Source: Shewanella yunxiaonensis (GTDB taxonomy: Bacteria; Pseudomonadota; Gammaproteobacteria; Enterobacterales; Shewanellaceae). From it: DNA of 64,000 bases. Under the pieces are notes generated by a model, which had not been told where the DNA came from, did not search any database, and was given only the letters and a program-made list of their open reading frames with translations. The stretch covers positions 3,346,001 through 3,410,000 of the forward strand of contig NZ_CP073587.1 of NCBI RefSeq assembly GCF_018223345.1, read 5' to 3'. Of the stretch, positions 1 to 8,498 are shown piece after piece. Made by a program: the position numbers and the translations under genes. Each line of letters starts with the position of its first letter. The stretch's first letter is position 1.

Positions 1-49
1 ACCACAGTGCGACTGCACTCAGTATTATTTTCGATAGACCTTTCATCAT
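1..49 (-). CDS. Start of an exported protein (5' end only, runs off window)
   Basis: Read on the minus strand, an ATG at 49-47 (a second ATG at 46-44) follows an AGGAG ribosome binding site at 55-59 with 5-bp spacing. It opens a frame reading MMKGLSKIILSAVALW to the window edge. A short basic start followed by a hydrophobic stretch is typical of a secretion signal. Only 16 residues are visible, so the product cannot be named. Confidence 0.5.
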   Translation of the reverse strand, partial: MMKGLSKIILSAVALW

Positions 50-469
50 ATGCACTCCTGAACCCCGCCCAAAAACAAGAGCCGATGCAGTGATTATTGC
101 TACCAGCCACACCAACCACCAACATCGATCCATTATTAATAAGGATAATCAAAATTATTCAGAAACATTTCATTATTAAAAATAATTCACGCCAATTGGC
201 TATTTTTTATGCTTTTTTATTTACTTGAGTCTCACTTTATATAAGTGTTGCTTCTTTCAGGAGGGAAATGAGTCCACACTTACCAATGGCTAACTAGCGG
301 CTCATCAATAAGTGGATCAATAAGTGGATTAATAAGACGGAAATGCACGATGAATTTACCTGCTAAGAAGAAGTTAGTTGAATTTTACAGAGCCTATAAT
401 GCCGATTAACACTAAGCCTTTTGGCATAAAGCGTAACGCATTCGAATACCAACGCAATTTAGGTAAGCC
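50..469. other. Intergenic, AT-rich, between divergent genes
   Basis: No convincing full gene is seen. It must hold the promoters of the minus-strand exported protein and of the binding protein that starts at 470. Two very short frames occur: a 9-codon one at 268-297 behind a strong AGGAGG-like site, and a 19-codon one at 349-408. Either could be a leader peptide or chance. A tandem 12-bp repeat lies at 305-336. Confidence 0.5.
305..336 (+). repeat. Tandem 12-bp repeat, about 2.7 copies
   Basis: The unit TCAATAAGTGGA is present at 305-316 and 317-328. A partial, slightly altered third copy (TTAATAAG) is at 329-336. It sits in the leader region of the downstream binding-protein gene. It may be simple slippage or a repeated protein-binding site; the sequence alone does not decide. 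Confidence 0.6.
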
Positions 470-1267
470 ATGCCGAATTTGAGCATTGTGCCGCATAGCC
501 GCTACCTGATACCACTAATGTTATCCCTATGGTTATTGGTAAATTTCAGCGTAGTGGCAACGCCGTTACCGTTGCGACTGGCCACGCTCGAGTATCCACC
601 TTTTATTTACCAAGAAAATCACCAAGCGAAAGGTTTAATTGTTGAGATTGTGCAGGAAGCTTTCCGGCGGATGAATCAACCTGTTGAAATCGAGTTTTAT
701 CCAGTTGCCAGAGGCCTGATGATGATAAATAACGGCGATATCGACGGCTATTTTACACTCAAAAAAACACCTGAACGGGCAAACAAGCTGTTGTTTACCA
801 CACAACCCCTTATCCAACAGACATTTGTTTGGTTCACAAGAGCAGACTCAAGGGTAAGTTACCAAGGCAATCTAACGGCCATGGCCCCATTTAAAATTGG
901 TGTCGTTAGCACCGCATCTTATGGTGCTCAATTTGATGCCGCAGTTGCCGGTGGCACGCTGTCGAATATTGAGACCTCGCGGGATTTTATTGGTAACTTA
1001 AAAAAACTGATCGCTGGCAGAGTGGAGCTCATCGTCAACAGCTATGATGTCGGCATGGAAATCATCCGGCAACTGCACCATGAGGCGCAAATCAAAACAC
1101 TTGAACCCCCGATCGAGGTAGTCAACAGTTACCTGGCCTTCACCCGCAAGAAAGAGTTGCAGCAACAGGCTGACGACTTTGACGCGGTTATGCGACTTAT
1201 GATGGCTGATGGCACGATAAACCGCTTGAAACACCGCTACCCGGCGAATATCTCCATTGGTTATTAA
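470..1267 (+). CDS. Periplasmic solute-binding protein, family 3 type (amino-acid-like)
   Basis: The 265-residue product has a basic N-terminus and a hydrophobic core at about residues 12-30 ending near VVA, consistent with a signal peptide. The mature part begins with LRLATLEYPPFIYQ, the usual first strand of SBP_bac_3 proteins, where YPPF/Y contacts the ligand. Later come a DGYFTLKKTPER loop and a hinge-like GVVSTASYG segment. Such proteins bind small polar solutes, often amino acids, for ABC uptake or sensory input. No permease or ATPase gene lies beside it, so it may be an orphan receptor of the kind common in Shewanella and Vibrio. The ATG at 470 was chosen because it gives the full signal peptide. 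The ligand is unknown. Confidence 0.8.
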   Translation: MPNLSIVPHSRYLIPLMLSLWLLVNFSVVATPLPLRLATLEYPPFIYQENHQAKGLIVEIVQEAFRRMNQPVEIEFYPVARGLMMINNGDIDGYFTLKKTPERANKLLFTTQPLIQQTFVWFTRADSRVSYQGNLTAMAPFKIGVVSTASYGAQFDAAVAGGTLSNIETSRDFIGNLKKLIAGRVELIVNSYDVGMEIIRQLHHEAQIKTLEPPIEVVNSYLAFTRKKELQQQADDFDAVMRLMMADGTINRLKHRYPANISIGY

Positions 1268-1279
1268 ACACTGCTTGGC

Positions 1280-1594
1280 TCAATGCAAAAGCTCACGGAT
1301 CCACTCTTGTGGATTTGCCACAATAAACTGATACACAGAACCATCCTGCAACTGCAACTCCAGTGCATCACAACTGATAGGAAAAACTCCCGCGGCTGTA
1401 CCGCGACATTTTTTGGCACTCACAATAGACGATAACGCAATCTGATAAGGCCCCATGCCCAGTTGTCTATTGAATGGCTCAAATGTGAGCCGCTGATGCT
1501 CAAGTACCAGTCTACCGTCGGCTTTAGCAACACCCAACTGCACAGTCGCAGGGGTGGATTTGATGAGACTATCTTGCGAAGTAAATGGTTGCAT
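1280..1594 (-). CDS. Small cytoplasmic protein, possibly GRAM/PH-like fold
   Basis: The frame encodes 104 residues without a signal peptide or membrane segment. It reads as alternating beta strands (ADGRLVLEHQRLTFEPFNRQ, GPYQIALSSIVSAKK, ALELQLQDGSVYQFIVANPQEWIRELL). This pattern of a strand-rich core followed by a C-terminal helix after a W resembles GRAM/PH-like domains, in which a signal such as Y-F-V-x-N-P-x-x-W is common. The start is supported by AAGGA about 8 bases upstream. It converges on the binding-protein gene with a 12-bp gap. The fold assignment is tentative and the role is unknown. Confidence 0.6.
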   Translation of the reverse strand: MQPFTSQDSLIKSTPATVQLGVAKADGRLVLEHQRLTFEPFNRQLGMGPYQIALSSIVSAKKCRGTAAGVFPISCDALELQLQDGSVYQFIVANPQEWIRELLH

Positions 1595-2323
1595 AACCTA
1601 AATCCTTTTAGTTTTCCGAAGATGCAAACGGACAACCGCATCCTCAGCCATTACATAGTATTAATTGTATCTCTTGTAATCAAAACTGCCGCGTTTGACT
1701 GCGATATATGTCAATCACTACGTCACCGTTTTAGCCAGTATCGCCAACCATACACGGCCGTTTCAAGCGCCGCTGACACCATCACCGCGACCTCGTCGCC
1801 ACCACAAGTATCTCGAGCGCGATACGTGCTGATGAAGTCATACCATTGGTAAACACTTCTTTTGCTGATTTTATTAATCGTGACTTACTGTTGAATTGCC
1901 CATAATACATTATCAATCTATAAAAAATTTAGGGAAAAGGCGCAACAATTTATCGTTCATGATTAAAAAATCATCTTATTGATATATCCTAAAAAATATC
2001 GTGTGCTAAATAGATGTTCATCAGCATTTGCGCTTTTTCCCATTAATCATTCAACACCAAATCATTTCGTTGTCATACAACAATGTTAAATCACCAAAAA
2101 ACATCAATGATTTTTAACCAAAATCGACAATAAACGAAATTTTTAATGACATCACACACTTTATTATTGAGTTTTTATCAAAAATACCCCATAAATCATC
2201 GCAATTCTCCAACCTGAAAATTAACAATTAATTAACAGTATATTACTTTTATATTGTTCCGCATTAATTGCTTATTTTTAGTTATTACCATAGAAAAATG
2301 AAAGGTGCTGTAAGGGTCCTCTA
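1595..2323. other. Long AT-rich intergenic region upstream of the porin gene
   Basis: About 730 bases show no frame with both a ribosome site and protein-like composition. The 129-codon frame across 1463-1852 is antisense to the preceding gene for its first part and has no recognisable content. The stretch 1860-2320 is strongly AT-rich with many A and T runs. This fits a regulated promoter region for the porin gene at 2324, but I cannot name a specific operator. Confidence 0.5.
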
Positions 2324-3619
2324 ATGAGAAGTATTTATTTTTTACCATTTTTATTATCAACACTCTGCGGTTTTCCTGCGTTAGGGGCCAGTTACCATGC
2401 CAGTGATTTTATGCTGGGCGACTGGGCAGGCGCACGCACACAACTGCACGATGATGGTGTTGATTTAAATCTGGTATATACCAATGAATCCGGTACCAAC
2501 CTGTCAGGTGGTGACAAGCATGCCTTTGCATTTGCAGATGAATTTAAGGCAGGTGCAGCATTTAATTTAGCCAAATTGATCAATCTGGAGGGGGGACACT
2601 TTTACTTTGCCATGAGTATGCGCGGCGGTGATGCCGATAATCTGAATACTCAAGCAGGCCTAGGAGAATTGCACCAGTCACTGGAAATCTATGGTCGCGG
2701 ACGCGTCACCAGATTATCTGAAATGCGTTATCAGCAGTTTTTTTTCAATGGTGATCTGGAGCTAAACCTTGGGCGTATGAACTTAGGCAGCCAATTTGGT
2801 GGCCGCGAATGCGACTTTATGAATCTTAACTTCTGTAGTACGCAGTTCAACAAGCAAAGTCCTACCGCTTATAACTGGCCTATTTCACAATGGGCGGTGA
2901 CACTCAAAGCCAAAGTGAGTGATCAGTGGGCAATTAAAACAGGCGTCATTCAACATAACCCTAGTTTTCTAAAAACCAGTCAGGGGATGAATTTTGGAAA
3001 TCCAGCAGGGACCCAGGGTATGGTGTTACCTATCGAGTTACAGTGGTCGCCCGTGGTGAATACCTTTACCGGCAATTATCGTTTAGGCTACTGGTACGAT
3101 AGCGCCGAACAGGCAGATCTGATACTGGATGATAATAACAACTATCGGGTGGTGTCTGGTGATTCCGCACGGATGCATAGTAGCATTGATGGTGAATATC
3201 TAATTATTGATCAACAAATTACCAGTTTTGATGACAATCCGGCACGAGGTATTTCGCTGAATTTATATGCCGACCGCGGCGATAAACACACCACCAAAAT
3301 TGATAAACAACTGAATATCGGTATGGATATCAATGGCCCATTCGCATCTCGCCCCAAAGACAAATGGGCCGTCGCGTATGGCTACTTACATGTTAATAAT
3401 CGTCTGTCTGAAGCAGTTCAAGCTTACAACGAGTTACCAACCACAACGACCGGAATGCCGCTACTCAGCAGTGAGCATACACTTGCGATGCTTTATAAAG
3501 TACAACTTTTGCCTTATTTAAGCGTGCAGCCGGAACTACAATATATTTACCGTCCAGGTGCTAATAGCGATAATAGCAATGCCTTAGTTGCAGCGTTGAA
3601 AATTCGTTGCAATTTCTAA
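2324..3619 (+). CDS. OprB-family carbohydrate-selective outer-membrane porin
   Basis: The 431-residue product has a signal peptide (about residues 1-21, ending ALGA). It is followed by FMLGDWAGARTQLHDDGVDL, the N-terminal signature of the OprB family (GxWxGxRxxLxxxGI/V). The remainder is rich in alternating aromatic and polar strands and ends in RCNF, the terminal phenylalanine of an outer-membrane beta barrel. OprB proteins let sugars diffuse through the outer membrane. No sugar-uptake operon is beside it and it appears monocistronic, with a hairpin terminator 12 bases after the stop. The substrate is unknown. A GGGTCCTC stretch precedes the ATG, so the ribosome site is weak. Confidence 0.85.
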   Translation: MRSIYFLPFLLSTLCGFPALGASYHASDFMLGDWAGARTQLHDDGVDLNLVYTNESGTNLSGGDKHAFAFADEFKAGAAFNLAKLINLEGGHFYFAMSMRGGDADNLNTQAGLGELHQSLEIYGRGRVTRLSEMRYQQFFFNGDLELNLGRMNLGSQFGGRECDFMNLNFCSTQFNKQSPTAYNWPISQWAVTLKAKVSDQWAIKTGVIQHNPSFLKTSQGMNFGNPAGTQGMVLPIELQWSPVVNTFTGNYRLGYWYDSAEQADLILDDNNNYRVVSGDSARMHSSIDGEYLIIDQQITSFDDNPARGISLNLYADRGDKHTTKIDKQLNIGMDINGPFASRPKDKWAVAYGYLHVNNRLSEAVQAYNELPTTTTGMPLLSSEHTLAMLYKVQLLPYLSVQPELQYIYRPGANSDNSNALVAALKIRCNF

Positions 3620-3630
3620 TAGTGTATTCT

Positions 3631-3661
3631 GGCAGTCAGCAAATACTGGCTGCCTTTTCTT
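3631..3661 (+). terminator. Rho-independent terminator of the porin gene
   Basis: A 9-bp stem (GGCAGTCAG with CTGGCTGCC, one G-T wobble) closes a 6-base loop and is followed by TTTTCTT, starting 12 bases after the porin stop. Confidence 0.75.
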
Positions 3662-4050
3662 GTCCACTTTATTTATAACCAGTTACTAAAATTTATTAAT
3701 GATTAATTCTATAATTTATTCTAAGAATTAAATTTCGCTCTTTATTTAATATTGCAATGTAAAAAATAGTATCCGCAATTTTTATTGCTATCTAAAATTA
3801 TCGCAATAATGCCGTAACAAGTAATATCCTGGGAATTATTTTTGTCATTAATAAAATGATTTCACATGGTAAGGCTATTCAATAATAAAATTGCTCACAA
3901 AACTGCTCATTAAGCAATAACGACATTCACCAACCACAAGAGGGAACAACGCGCAAGACAGCCACAGATTGTTGGGTATAAATGAAATGCCAATTTTGGC
4001 AAACCAAACTGACCAAGTGTTTAGTCGATGAGTTCCCCTCAACAGTGCAC
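3662..4050. other. AT-rich intergenic region without a supported gene
   Basis: This stretch lies between the porin terminator and the hairpin at 4051. A 68-codon frame starting at 3982 runs through the hairpin and into the end of the insertion sequence. It has neither a ribosome site nor protein-like content and is rejected. Confidence 0.5.
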
Positions 4051-4084
4051 AAAAAAGCCACCAATATTATTGGTGGCTTTTATT
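4051..4084 (-). terminator. Intrinsic terminator, probably the original one of the alcohol dehydrogenase gene
   Basis: A 14-bp arm, AAAAGCCACCAATA, pairs with TATTGGTGGCTTTT and is flanked by A runs on one side and T-rich sequence on the other, so it could work on either strand. On the minus strand it would have stood about 20 bases behind the alcohol dehydrogenase stop before the IS3-family element (4093-5391) separated them. The assignment to that gene is inferred from this geometry. Confidence 0.65.
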
Positions 4085-4133
4085 TACTGGTGTGTCCCGT
4101 CCTGAAATACGTTGACATAAAGAGGACTTCTTT

Positions 4134-4529
4134 ATGGCGACATCAACTAACTCAAGCCGTAAGCGCACGCAACGTGATTACACCTTAGCCTTTAAATTAG
4201 GTATCGTAGAGCGTGTCGAAAAAGGCGAGATGACGTACAAACAAGCCCAGAAGCGCTTTGGCATTCAGGGCAAGACAACCGTACTCGTTTGGCTCAGAAA
4301 GCATGGTAGACTCGATTGGTCGAAACCTTTTCAGCATCCCCTTATGCCACATTCAAAAGAAACCCCAGCACAAACTATCAAACGCCTTGAGCGTGAGTTA
4401 GCCGAAGAGAAACTGCGTAACCAAATCCTCAATGGTATGGTCGATATCATGGATAATGAATACGGAGCTGGTTTAAGAAAAAAGTACTTATCCGGTATGT
4501 CTGGCAAGCCAAAGCCAAAAGCGAAATAA
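4134..4529 (+). CDS. IS3-family transposase OrfA (helix-turn-helix protein)
   Basis: The 131-residue protein starts after AGAGG and carries the HTH region YTLAFKLGIVERVEKGEMTY...RFGIQGKTTVLVWLRKHGRL. It is followed by a leucine-zipper-like coiled coil (about residues 82-112, IKRLERELAEEKLRNQILNG) used for OrfA/OrfAB dimer formation. OrfA alone usually binds the IS ends and represses transposition. The A6G run at 4478-4484 lies near the end of the frame, where a share of ribosomes should slip by -1 to make the OrfAB transposase. Confidence 0.92.
   Translation: MATSTNSSRKRTQRDYTLAFKLGIVERVEKGEMTYKQAQKRFGIQGKTTVLVWLRKHGRLDWSKPFQHPLMPHSKETPAQTIKRLERELAEEKLRNQILNGMVDIMDNEYGAGLRKKYLSGMSGKPKPKAK
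4478..4484 (+). other. Programmed -1 frameshift site (A AAA AAG)
   Basis: The heptamer A AAA AAG is in the correct phase relative to orfA (codons AAA 4479-4481 and AAG 4482-4484). Sliding back one base places the ribosome in the frame that stays open into orfB and joins its ATG-initiated part at 4595. This is the standard IS3-family signal. Confidence 0.9.
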
Positions 4530-5362
4530 ACCTGGCAGCCGCATGTCGTGCTGTCGGTATTTCAAGGCAAGGTGTTTACCAGGCAGTTGCCCGGATGAAT
4601 AGTCGGAGAACGGAATTATCGGTCATCAAAGACTCCGTACAATACTGGCGTAAATATATGCCGCGATTGGGCACACGCAAGCTCTACACATTGATAAAAC
4701 CTATGCTGATTGAACAGGATATCAAACTCGGACGGGATGGATTCTTTACCTATTTGAGAAATGAGGGCTTGCTGGTTAAACCCAAGAGAAGTTACACCAA
4801 AACGACGTTTAGCAAGCACTGGATGAAGAAGCATCCTAACCTGCTGAAAGCAGACGGGCTGCATGATGCAGAGCATGTACTGGTCAGCGATATCACCTAT
4901 CTTGAGTCAGACCAAGGCGTGCACTATTTGTCACTGGTTACCGATGCCGTATCACGCAAGATAGTCGGTCATCACTTGAGTACAGACATGAAAGCAGACA
5001 GCGTGGTGAAAGCGCTGAAAATGGCGGTTAGGGATAAGCGCTATATCGCTAATGCAGTGCATCACTCAGACCGGGGAGCGCAATATTGCGCAGCCGTTTA
5101 TCAGGATGAACTGATAGCGAACCATATTCAGCCGTCAATGACAGACGGTTATGATTGCTATCAAAATGCACTAGCGGAAAGAGTCAATGGCATACTGAAG
5201 CAAGAGTTTTTCCTGTATCGATGTAAAACGCTGGAAGAGCTGAAGATACTTGTTCGAGAATCGATAGCGATATATAACGAAATGAGACCGCACCTGAGTT
5301 TAGATATGGCAACACCCAATCAGGTGCACAATAGAAAAGGCCAGCTACGGGAGCTGGCCTAA
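4484..5362 (+). CDS. IS3-family transposase OrfB (DDE integrase domain), made as OrfAB fusion
   Basis: In the -1 frame the sequence is open from the slippery site. The first internal ATG is at 4595 (255 residues from there). The protein has the HTH_21-like stretch RLGTRKLYTLIKPML and the rve catalytic core: VSDITYL (first Asp), HSDRGAQYC (second Asp) and NALAERVNGILKQEF (Glu). The C-terminal YNEMRPHLSLDMATPNQV is the usual IS3 end. The DDE triad is therefore complete. The stop lies inside a hairpin near the right IS end. Confidence 0.92.
   Translation, partial: VLIRYVWQAKAKSEINLAAACRAVGISRQGVYQAVARMNSRRTELSVIKDSVQYWRKYMPRLGTRKLYTLIKPMLIEQDIKLGRDGFFTYLRNEGLLVKPKRSYTKTTFSKHWMKKHPNLLKADGLHDAEHVLVSDITYLESDQGVHYLSLVTDAVSRKIVGHHLSTDMKADSVVKALKMAVRDKRYIANAVHHSDRGAQYCAAVYQDELIANHIQPSMTDGYDCYQNALAERVNGILKQEFFLYRCKTLEELKILVRESIAIYNEMRPHLSLDMATPNQVHNRKGQLRELA
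5334..5359 (-). terminator. Hairpin near the IS right end, terminator-like on the minus strand
   Basis: GGCCAGCT (5339-5346) and AGCTGGCC (5352-5359) form an 8-bp stem overlapping the orfB stop. Read on the minus strand, the stem is followed by TTTTC. Transcripts entering the element from the alcohol dehydrogenase gene would meet it first, so it may shield the transposase from outside transcription. Confidence 0.5.
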
Positions 5363-5404
5363 AAACTGTCAACCTATCTTAGGACGGGACAGTGTGGCTA
5401 ATGT

Positions 5405-6526
5405 CTAACCAATTTTAACAATAGGTTTCAGTGTAATCCCTTTTTCGCTGTCTTCAGCCGCCTGGTTAATCTGTTCAAAAGAGTAGAACTTCACCAGTTT
5501 GTCGAACGGGAAACGCCCCTGCTGATATAACTTCACCAACTGGGGAATAAATTGTTTAGGTGTAGAATCACCTTCCACGATACCGCGGATGGTCTTGCCG
5601 CCCAACAGTAACTCGTTAACGTCAAATTTGGCTTCAGTACCCAGTGCAGGCGCACCAACAACACCAATTGCCCCTAACAATCCCAAACTATCAATGCCCT
5701 GACGCAGTACTGCCGGGATCCCTGTAGACTCCAGGGCGTAGTTCACGCCACCGCCAGTGATTTCGCGAATAGTGGCAACTGGGTCCTGTTCCTTACTGTT
5801 GATCACGTGAGTCGCCCCCAACTCTTTCGCAAGCTGCAACCGGGACGGAACAACATCAACTGCAATGATGGTAGTGGCTCCAGCGACTTTAGCCGCCAAT
5901 ACCGCAGATAACCCTACCGCCCCCGCACCAAATGAAACAAAGCTGCTGCCGGGCTTAACCTGTAAAGAGTTAATTACCGCACCAGCGCCGGTCTGAATCC
6001 CACAACCCAATGGGCCAAGCAGCTCCAATGGCGCATCTTCTGGTACTTTTATCGCGTTAGATTCCAGTGATAACGCGTAATTTGCAAAAGAAGACTGAGC
6101 AAAAAAGTGGTCATGCAAGGGGGCGCCGTTGGCATCATGAATGGCGGTTTCGCCATGCGAATCGGCGCCGCTAAAATTACGCGGATAGAATTCATCGCAA
6201 TATGCTGCATGGCCAGTACCGCAATGATCACAGTGACTACAGTAACCATAAGTCAGTACCACATGATCACCGACTTTCAAATCTTTCACCAGCGGGCCAA
6301 CCGCTTCAATCACCCCTGAACCTTCGTGGCCAAGCACGGCAGGCAAAGGCACTGGATAATATTGGTCACGGACAATCATGTCGGTATGACACATACCGGT
6401 TGCCACAATCTTTACCAGTACTTCATCGTCTTTAGGTGCGCGGATCTGAGCATCTTCCAGCACAAAAGGCTGGCTTTTGCCACGAACAACCGCTGCTTTC
6501 ATATCGTAAAAATTCTGTGTACTCAT
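5405..6526 (-). CDS. Zinc-dependent alcohol dehydrogenase (benzyl/aryl alcohol type, MDR family)
   Basis: The 373-residue protein belongs to the medium-chain dehydrogenase family. Catalytic zinc ligands are Cys46 (GMCHTD), His67-Glu68 (GHEGSG) and the Cys in GPLGCGIQTG. Structural zinc ligands are Cys96, 99, 102 and 110. A Rossmann motif, FGAGAVGLSA, follows in the NAD-binding half. The sequence resembles aryl-alcohol dehydrogenases such as AreB/XylB, which oxidise primary alcohols to aldehydes with NAD. The true substrate cannot be read from sequence. An AAGGAG site stands about 8 bases before the ATG. An IS3-family element lies 13 bases behind the stop and has separated the gene from its probable terminator at 4051-4084. 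Confidence 0.88.
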   Translation of the reverse strand: MSTQNFYDMKAAVVRGKSQPFVLEDAQIRAPKDDEVLVKIVATGMCHTDMIVRDQYYPVPLPAVLGHEGSGVIEAVGPLVKDLKVGDHVVLTYGYCSHCDHCGTGHAAYCDEFYPRNFSGADSHGETAIHDANGAPLHDHFFAQSSFANYALSLESNAIKVPEDAPLELLGPLGCGIQTGAGAVINSLQVKPGSSFVSFGAGAVGLSAVLAAKVAGATTIIAVDVVPSRLQLAKELGATHVINSKEQDPVATIREITGGGVNYALESTGIPAVLRQGIDSLGLLGAIGVVGAPALGTEAKFDVNELLLGGKTIRGIVEGDSTPKQFIPQLVKLYQQGRFPFDKLVKFYSFEQINQAAEDSEKGITLKPIVKIG

Positions 6527-6920
6527 AAATTTGACTCCTTTCTGTTACCGCAACGCCCTGCATCAGGTTGTTTGAGCGTCCAGAGAACCCATCGCCGTTA
6601 TGTTCTGGCGATGAGCAGATTTCAATGAGGTGTCTGAATCGAAGATACTCACGAACACCATATCAACATCACATCATCTATCTATTTGTGATCTTAAGCA
6701 CAGATTAAGCCGTGATTAATGAAATGAAAATGGCTAAATTCGCAACAAATCTTTCTGATATATCGAAAGATAATTATCCAATGATTAAACCTGCGGAAAT
6801 CAACATCCTGTCTAAAACGCAGCTGGTGTTTGCCACATCTGGTGCCCTAGCTGACCAAATGTGGCTGAATTGCAGATTCTCTCCTACGCTTTAATTTTTT
6901 ATCGCGGCAAGGAAATCGCC
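6527..6920. other. Divergent promoter region of the dehydrogenase and carboxypeptidase genes
   Basis: This 394-base spacer separates two outward-reading genes. It contains a CRP-like palindrome at 6687-6702. A 60-codon frame at 6712-6894 has no ribosome site or recognisable content and is not called. Confidence 0.5.
6687..6702. promoter_or_regulatory. Possible CRP/FNR-family binding site
   Basis: TGTGA-TCTTAA-GCACA matches the CRP consensus TGTGA-N6-TCACA at 9 of 10 fixed positions. It lies 161 bases upstream of the dehydrogenase start and 219 bases upstream of the carboxypeptidase start, so either could be the target. The call is from pattern only. Confidence 0.35.
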
Positions 6921-8432
6921 ATGCAAAAGCTAGTGATATTAATGCTCGCTACTGTGTTTAGTATCGGCACCCTTCAGGCAAAAGAAAAAGAAGAAAGTAA
7001 AACCCCGCCACCCAAACCAGAAGCTAAAGTTTCGGTCACTGATCATTCGATGCGTATAGATGGCACAAAAATCGACTATGTTGCCACCGCCGGCACCATG
7101 TTGATGAAGAACGACAAGGGTGAACCCAAAGCCCTTTTTGGTTTCACTGCTTATGTGAAGAAAGACACCGATTTGCGTACCCGCCCGATCATGTTTGCCT
7201 ACAACGGAGGCCCTGGCTCTGCCTCACTCTGGTTACATATGGGCATACTCGGTCCACAGAGAACCGTTGTTGTGGATACTGATTTCAGTGACAACGGCCC
7301 CTTCAAACGCGTAACTAATGAATATTCGATCCTCGATAAGGCCGATCTGGTGATGATAGACCCGGTAGGTACCGGACTTTCGCACGCCGTTGGCGACGCT
7401 AAAAATGAAGATTTCTGGGGTACTGATCAGGATATTGAATCTGTCGCCAGTTTTATCAAACAGTACATTACTGAAAATCATCGTTGGCAATCCCCCAAAT
7501 ACATTCTTGGGGAAAGCTATGGCGGTATGCGTACCGCAGGGGTTTCTCAGTACCTCGTCAGCAACTATATGATTTCGCTTAAGGGCATCATCCTGGTGTC
7601 ACCATTTTTACAATTTGTCACTGGATTCGATTTCGGCCAGGCAGATCTGCCCCATGTGTTGTTCATGCCTTCATTTGCCACCGCTGCGTGGTATCACAAT
7701 GCGATTGCCGACAAACCTGCCGATTTGCAGACCTTCATTAGTCAGGCGGAAAAATTTGCCGTAGAAGAGTACGCGCCGGCACTGATGAAAGGAGCCAGAT
7801 TAACCATTGATGAAAAGCAGGCCATAGCCGATAAGCTGGCGGCTTTTACCGGTGTTAGTGCTAGTTACTGGCTGCTGTCAGACCTGCGCGTGGATCATCA
7901 GGCATTTTTGAAAGAACTGTTAAAATCCAAACACATGACAGTCGGACGTATCGACTCGCGCTTTAAGGGTTATAGTCTGGATCCGGTGGCGGATCATATG
8001 CGCTATGATCCAATGACCTCTGCGGTGGGACCACAAATTCTCTCCACTTTTATGGATTACTACACCACCGATCTCGGCGTTAAAGACGTCAGTGACTATA
8101 AAGTGTTTGGTGATGTCTTCAGCAAATGGGATTTCAGCCACAAGCAACCCAATGGTGGCTTTATGAAAATGCCGTTTCCTGATACCGGTGTGGACCTCGC
8201 TTACGCCATGATCCAGAGTCCCAAAATGAAGGTGCTAGTGCAGCAGGGCTATTTTGATATGGCAACGCCATTTTTCACAACCCAGTACATGCTTGACCAC
8301 CTGAAGATCCCCGATGCGTTACGTGGAAATATCAGTACCGCATACTATATGGCGGGCCATATGATGTATGTCAATCCACCGTCAATGGCGAAATTCAAGC
8401 AAGATCTGGCGGCGTTTATCGATCAGAAGTAA
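6921..8432 (+). CDS. Exported serine carboxypeptidase, S10 family
   Basis: The frame is open from 6861, but the ATG at 6921 follows AAGGA and begins a clean signal peptide (residues 1-20, ending LQA), giving 503 residues. S10 landmarks are visible: YNGGPGSASLW (oxyanion hole region), the catalytic Ser199 in LGESYGGMR, the Asp in GYFDMATPF and the His in MAGHMMYV. A charged Lys/Pro-rich linker follows the signal peptide. The enzyme should remove C-terminal residues from peptides in the periplasm or outside the cell. It stands alone, with a hairpin terminator after the stop. Confidence 0.88.
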   Translation: MQKLVILMLATVFSIGTLQAKEKEESKTPPPKPEAKVSVTDHSMRIDGTKIDYVATAGTMLMKNDKGEPKALFGFTAYVKKDTDLRTRPIMFAYNGGPGSASLWLHMGILGPQRTVVVDTDFSDNGPFKRVTNEYSILDKADLVMIDPVGTGLSHAVGDAKNEDFWGTDQDIESVASFIKQYITENHRWQSPKYILGESYGGMRTAGVSQYLVSNYMISLKGIILVSPFLQFVTGFDFGQADLPHVLFMPSFATAAWYHNAIADKPADLQTFISQAEKFAVEEYAPALMKGARLTIDEKQAIADKLAAFTGVSASYWLLSDLRVDHQAFLKELLKSKHMTVGRIDSRFKGYSLDPVADHMRYDPMTSAVGPQILSTFMDYYTTDLGVKDVSDYKVFGDVFSKWDFSHKQPNGGFMKMPFPDTGVDLAYAMIQSPKMKVLVQQGYFDMATPFFTTQYMLDHLKIPDALRGNISTAYYMAGHMMYVNPPSMAKFKQDLAAFIDQK

Positions 8433-8457
8433 TACCCGAGGTCATCATTGCGACACG

Positions 8458-8488
8458 CTGGCAGCAACACATGCTGCCAGTGCATTTT
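8458..8488 (+). terminator. Terminator after the carboxypeptidase gene
   Basis: A perfect 9-bp stem (CTGGCAGCA with TGCTGCCAG) has a 5-base loop and is followed by TGCATTTTC. The T run is offset by four bases, so strength is uncertain. Confidence 0.55.
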
Positions 8489-8498
8489 CTAATATGAT

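Larger units (their letters stand above)
4093..5391 (+). mobile_element. Complete IS3-family insertion sequence, 1299 bp, 3-bp target duplication
   Basis: Both ends start TGTCCCGTCCT. The 25-bp terminal inverted repeats (4093-4117 and 5367-5391) differ at 3 positions. The element is flanked by a GTG direct repeat at 4090-4092 and 5392-5394, as expected for a 3-bp target duplication. It carries two overlapping frames typical of IS3 elements (orfA, then orfB in the -1 frame) joined by an A6G slippery site. Both frames are intact, as are the catalytic residues that can be seen, so it looks capable of transposition. The group resembles IS150/IS3 but the exact element name was not identified. Confidence 0.93.

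Noticed and set aside
3982..4188. 68-codon frame ahead of the IS3-family element
   Set aside because: It crosses a terminator hairpin and the IS end, has no ribosome site and no protein-like content.
6712..6894. 60-codon frame in the dehydrogenase/carboxypeptidase spacer
   Set aside because: There is no ribosome site and it runs into the carboxypeptidase start region; composition is not convincing.
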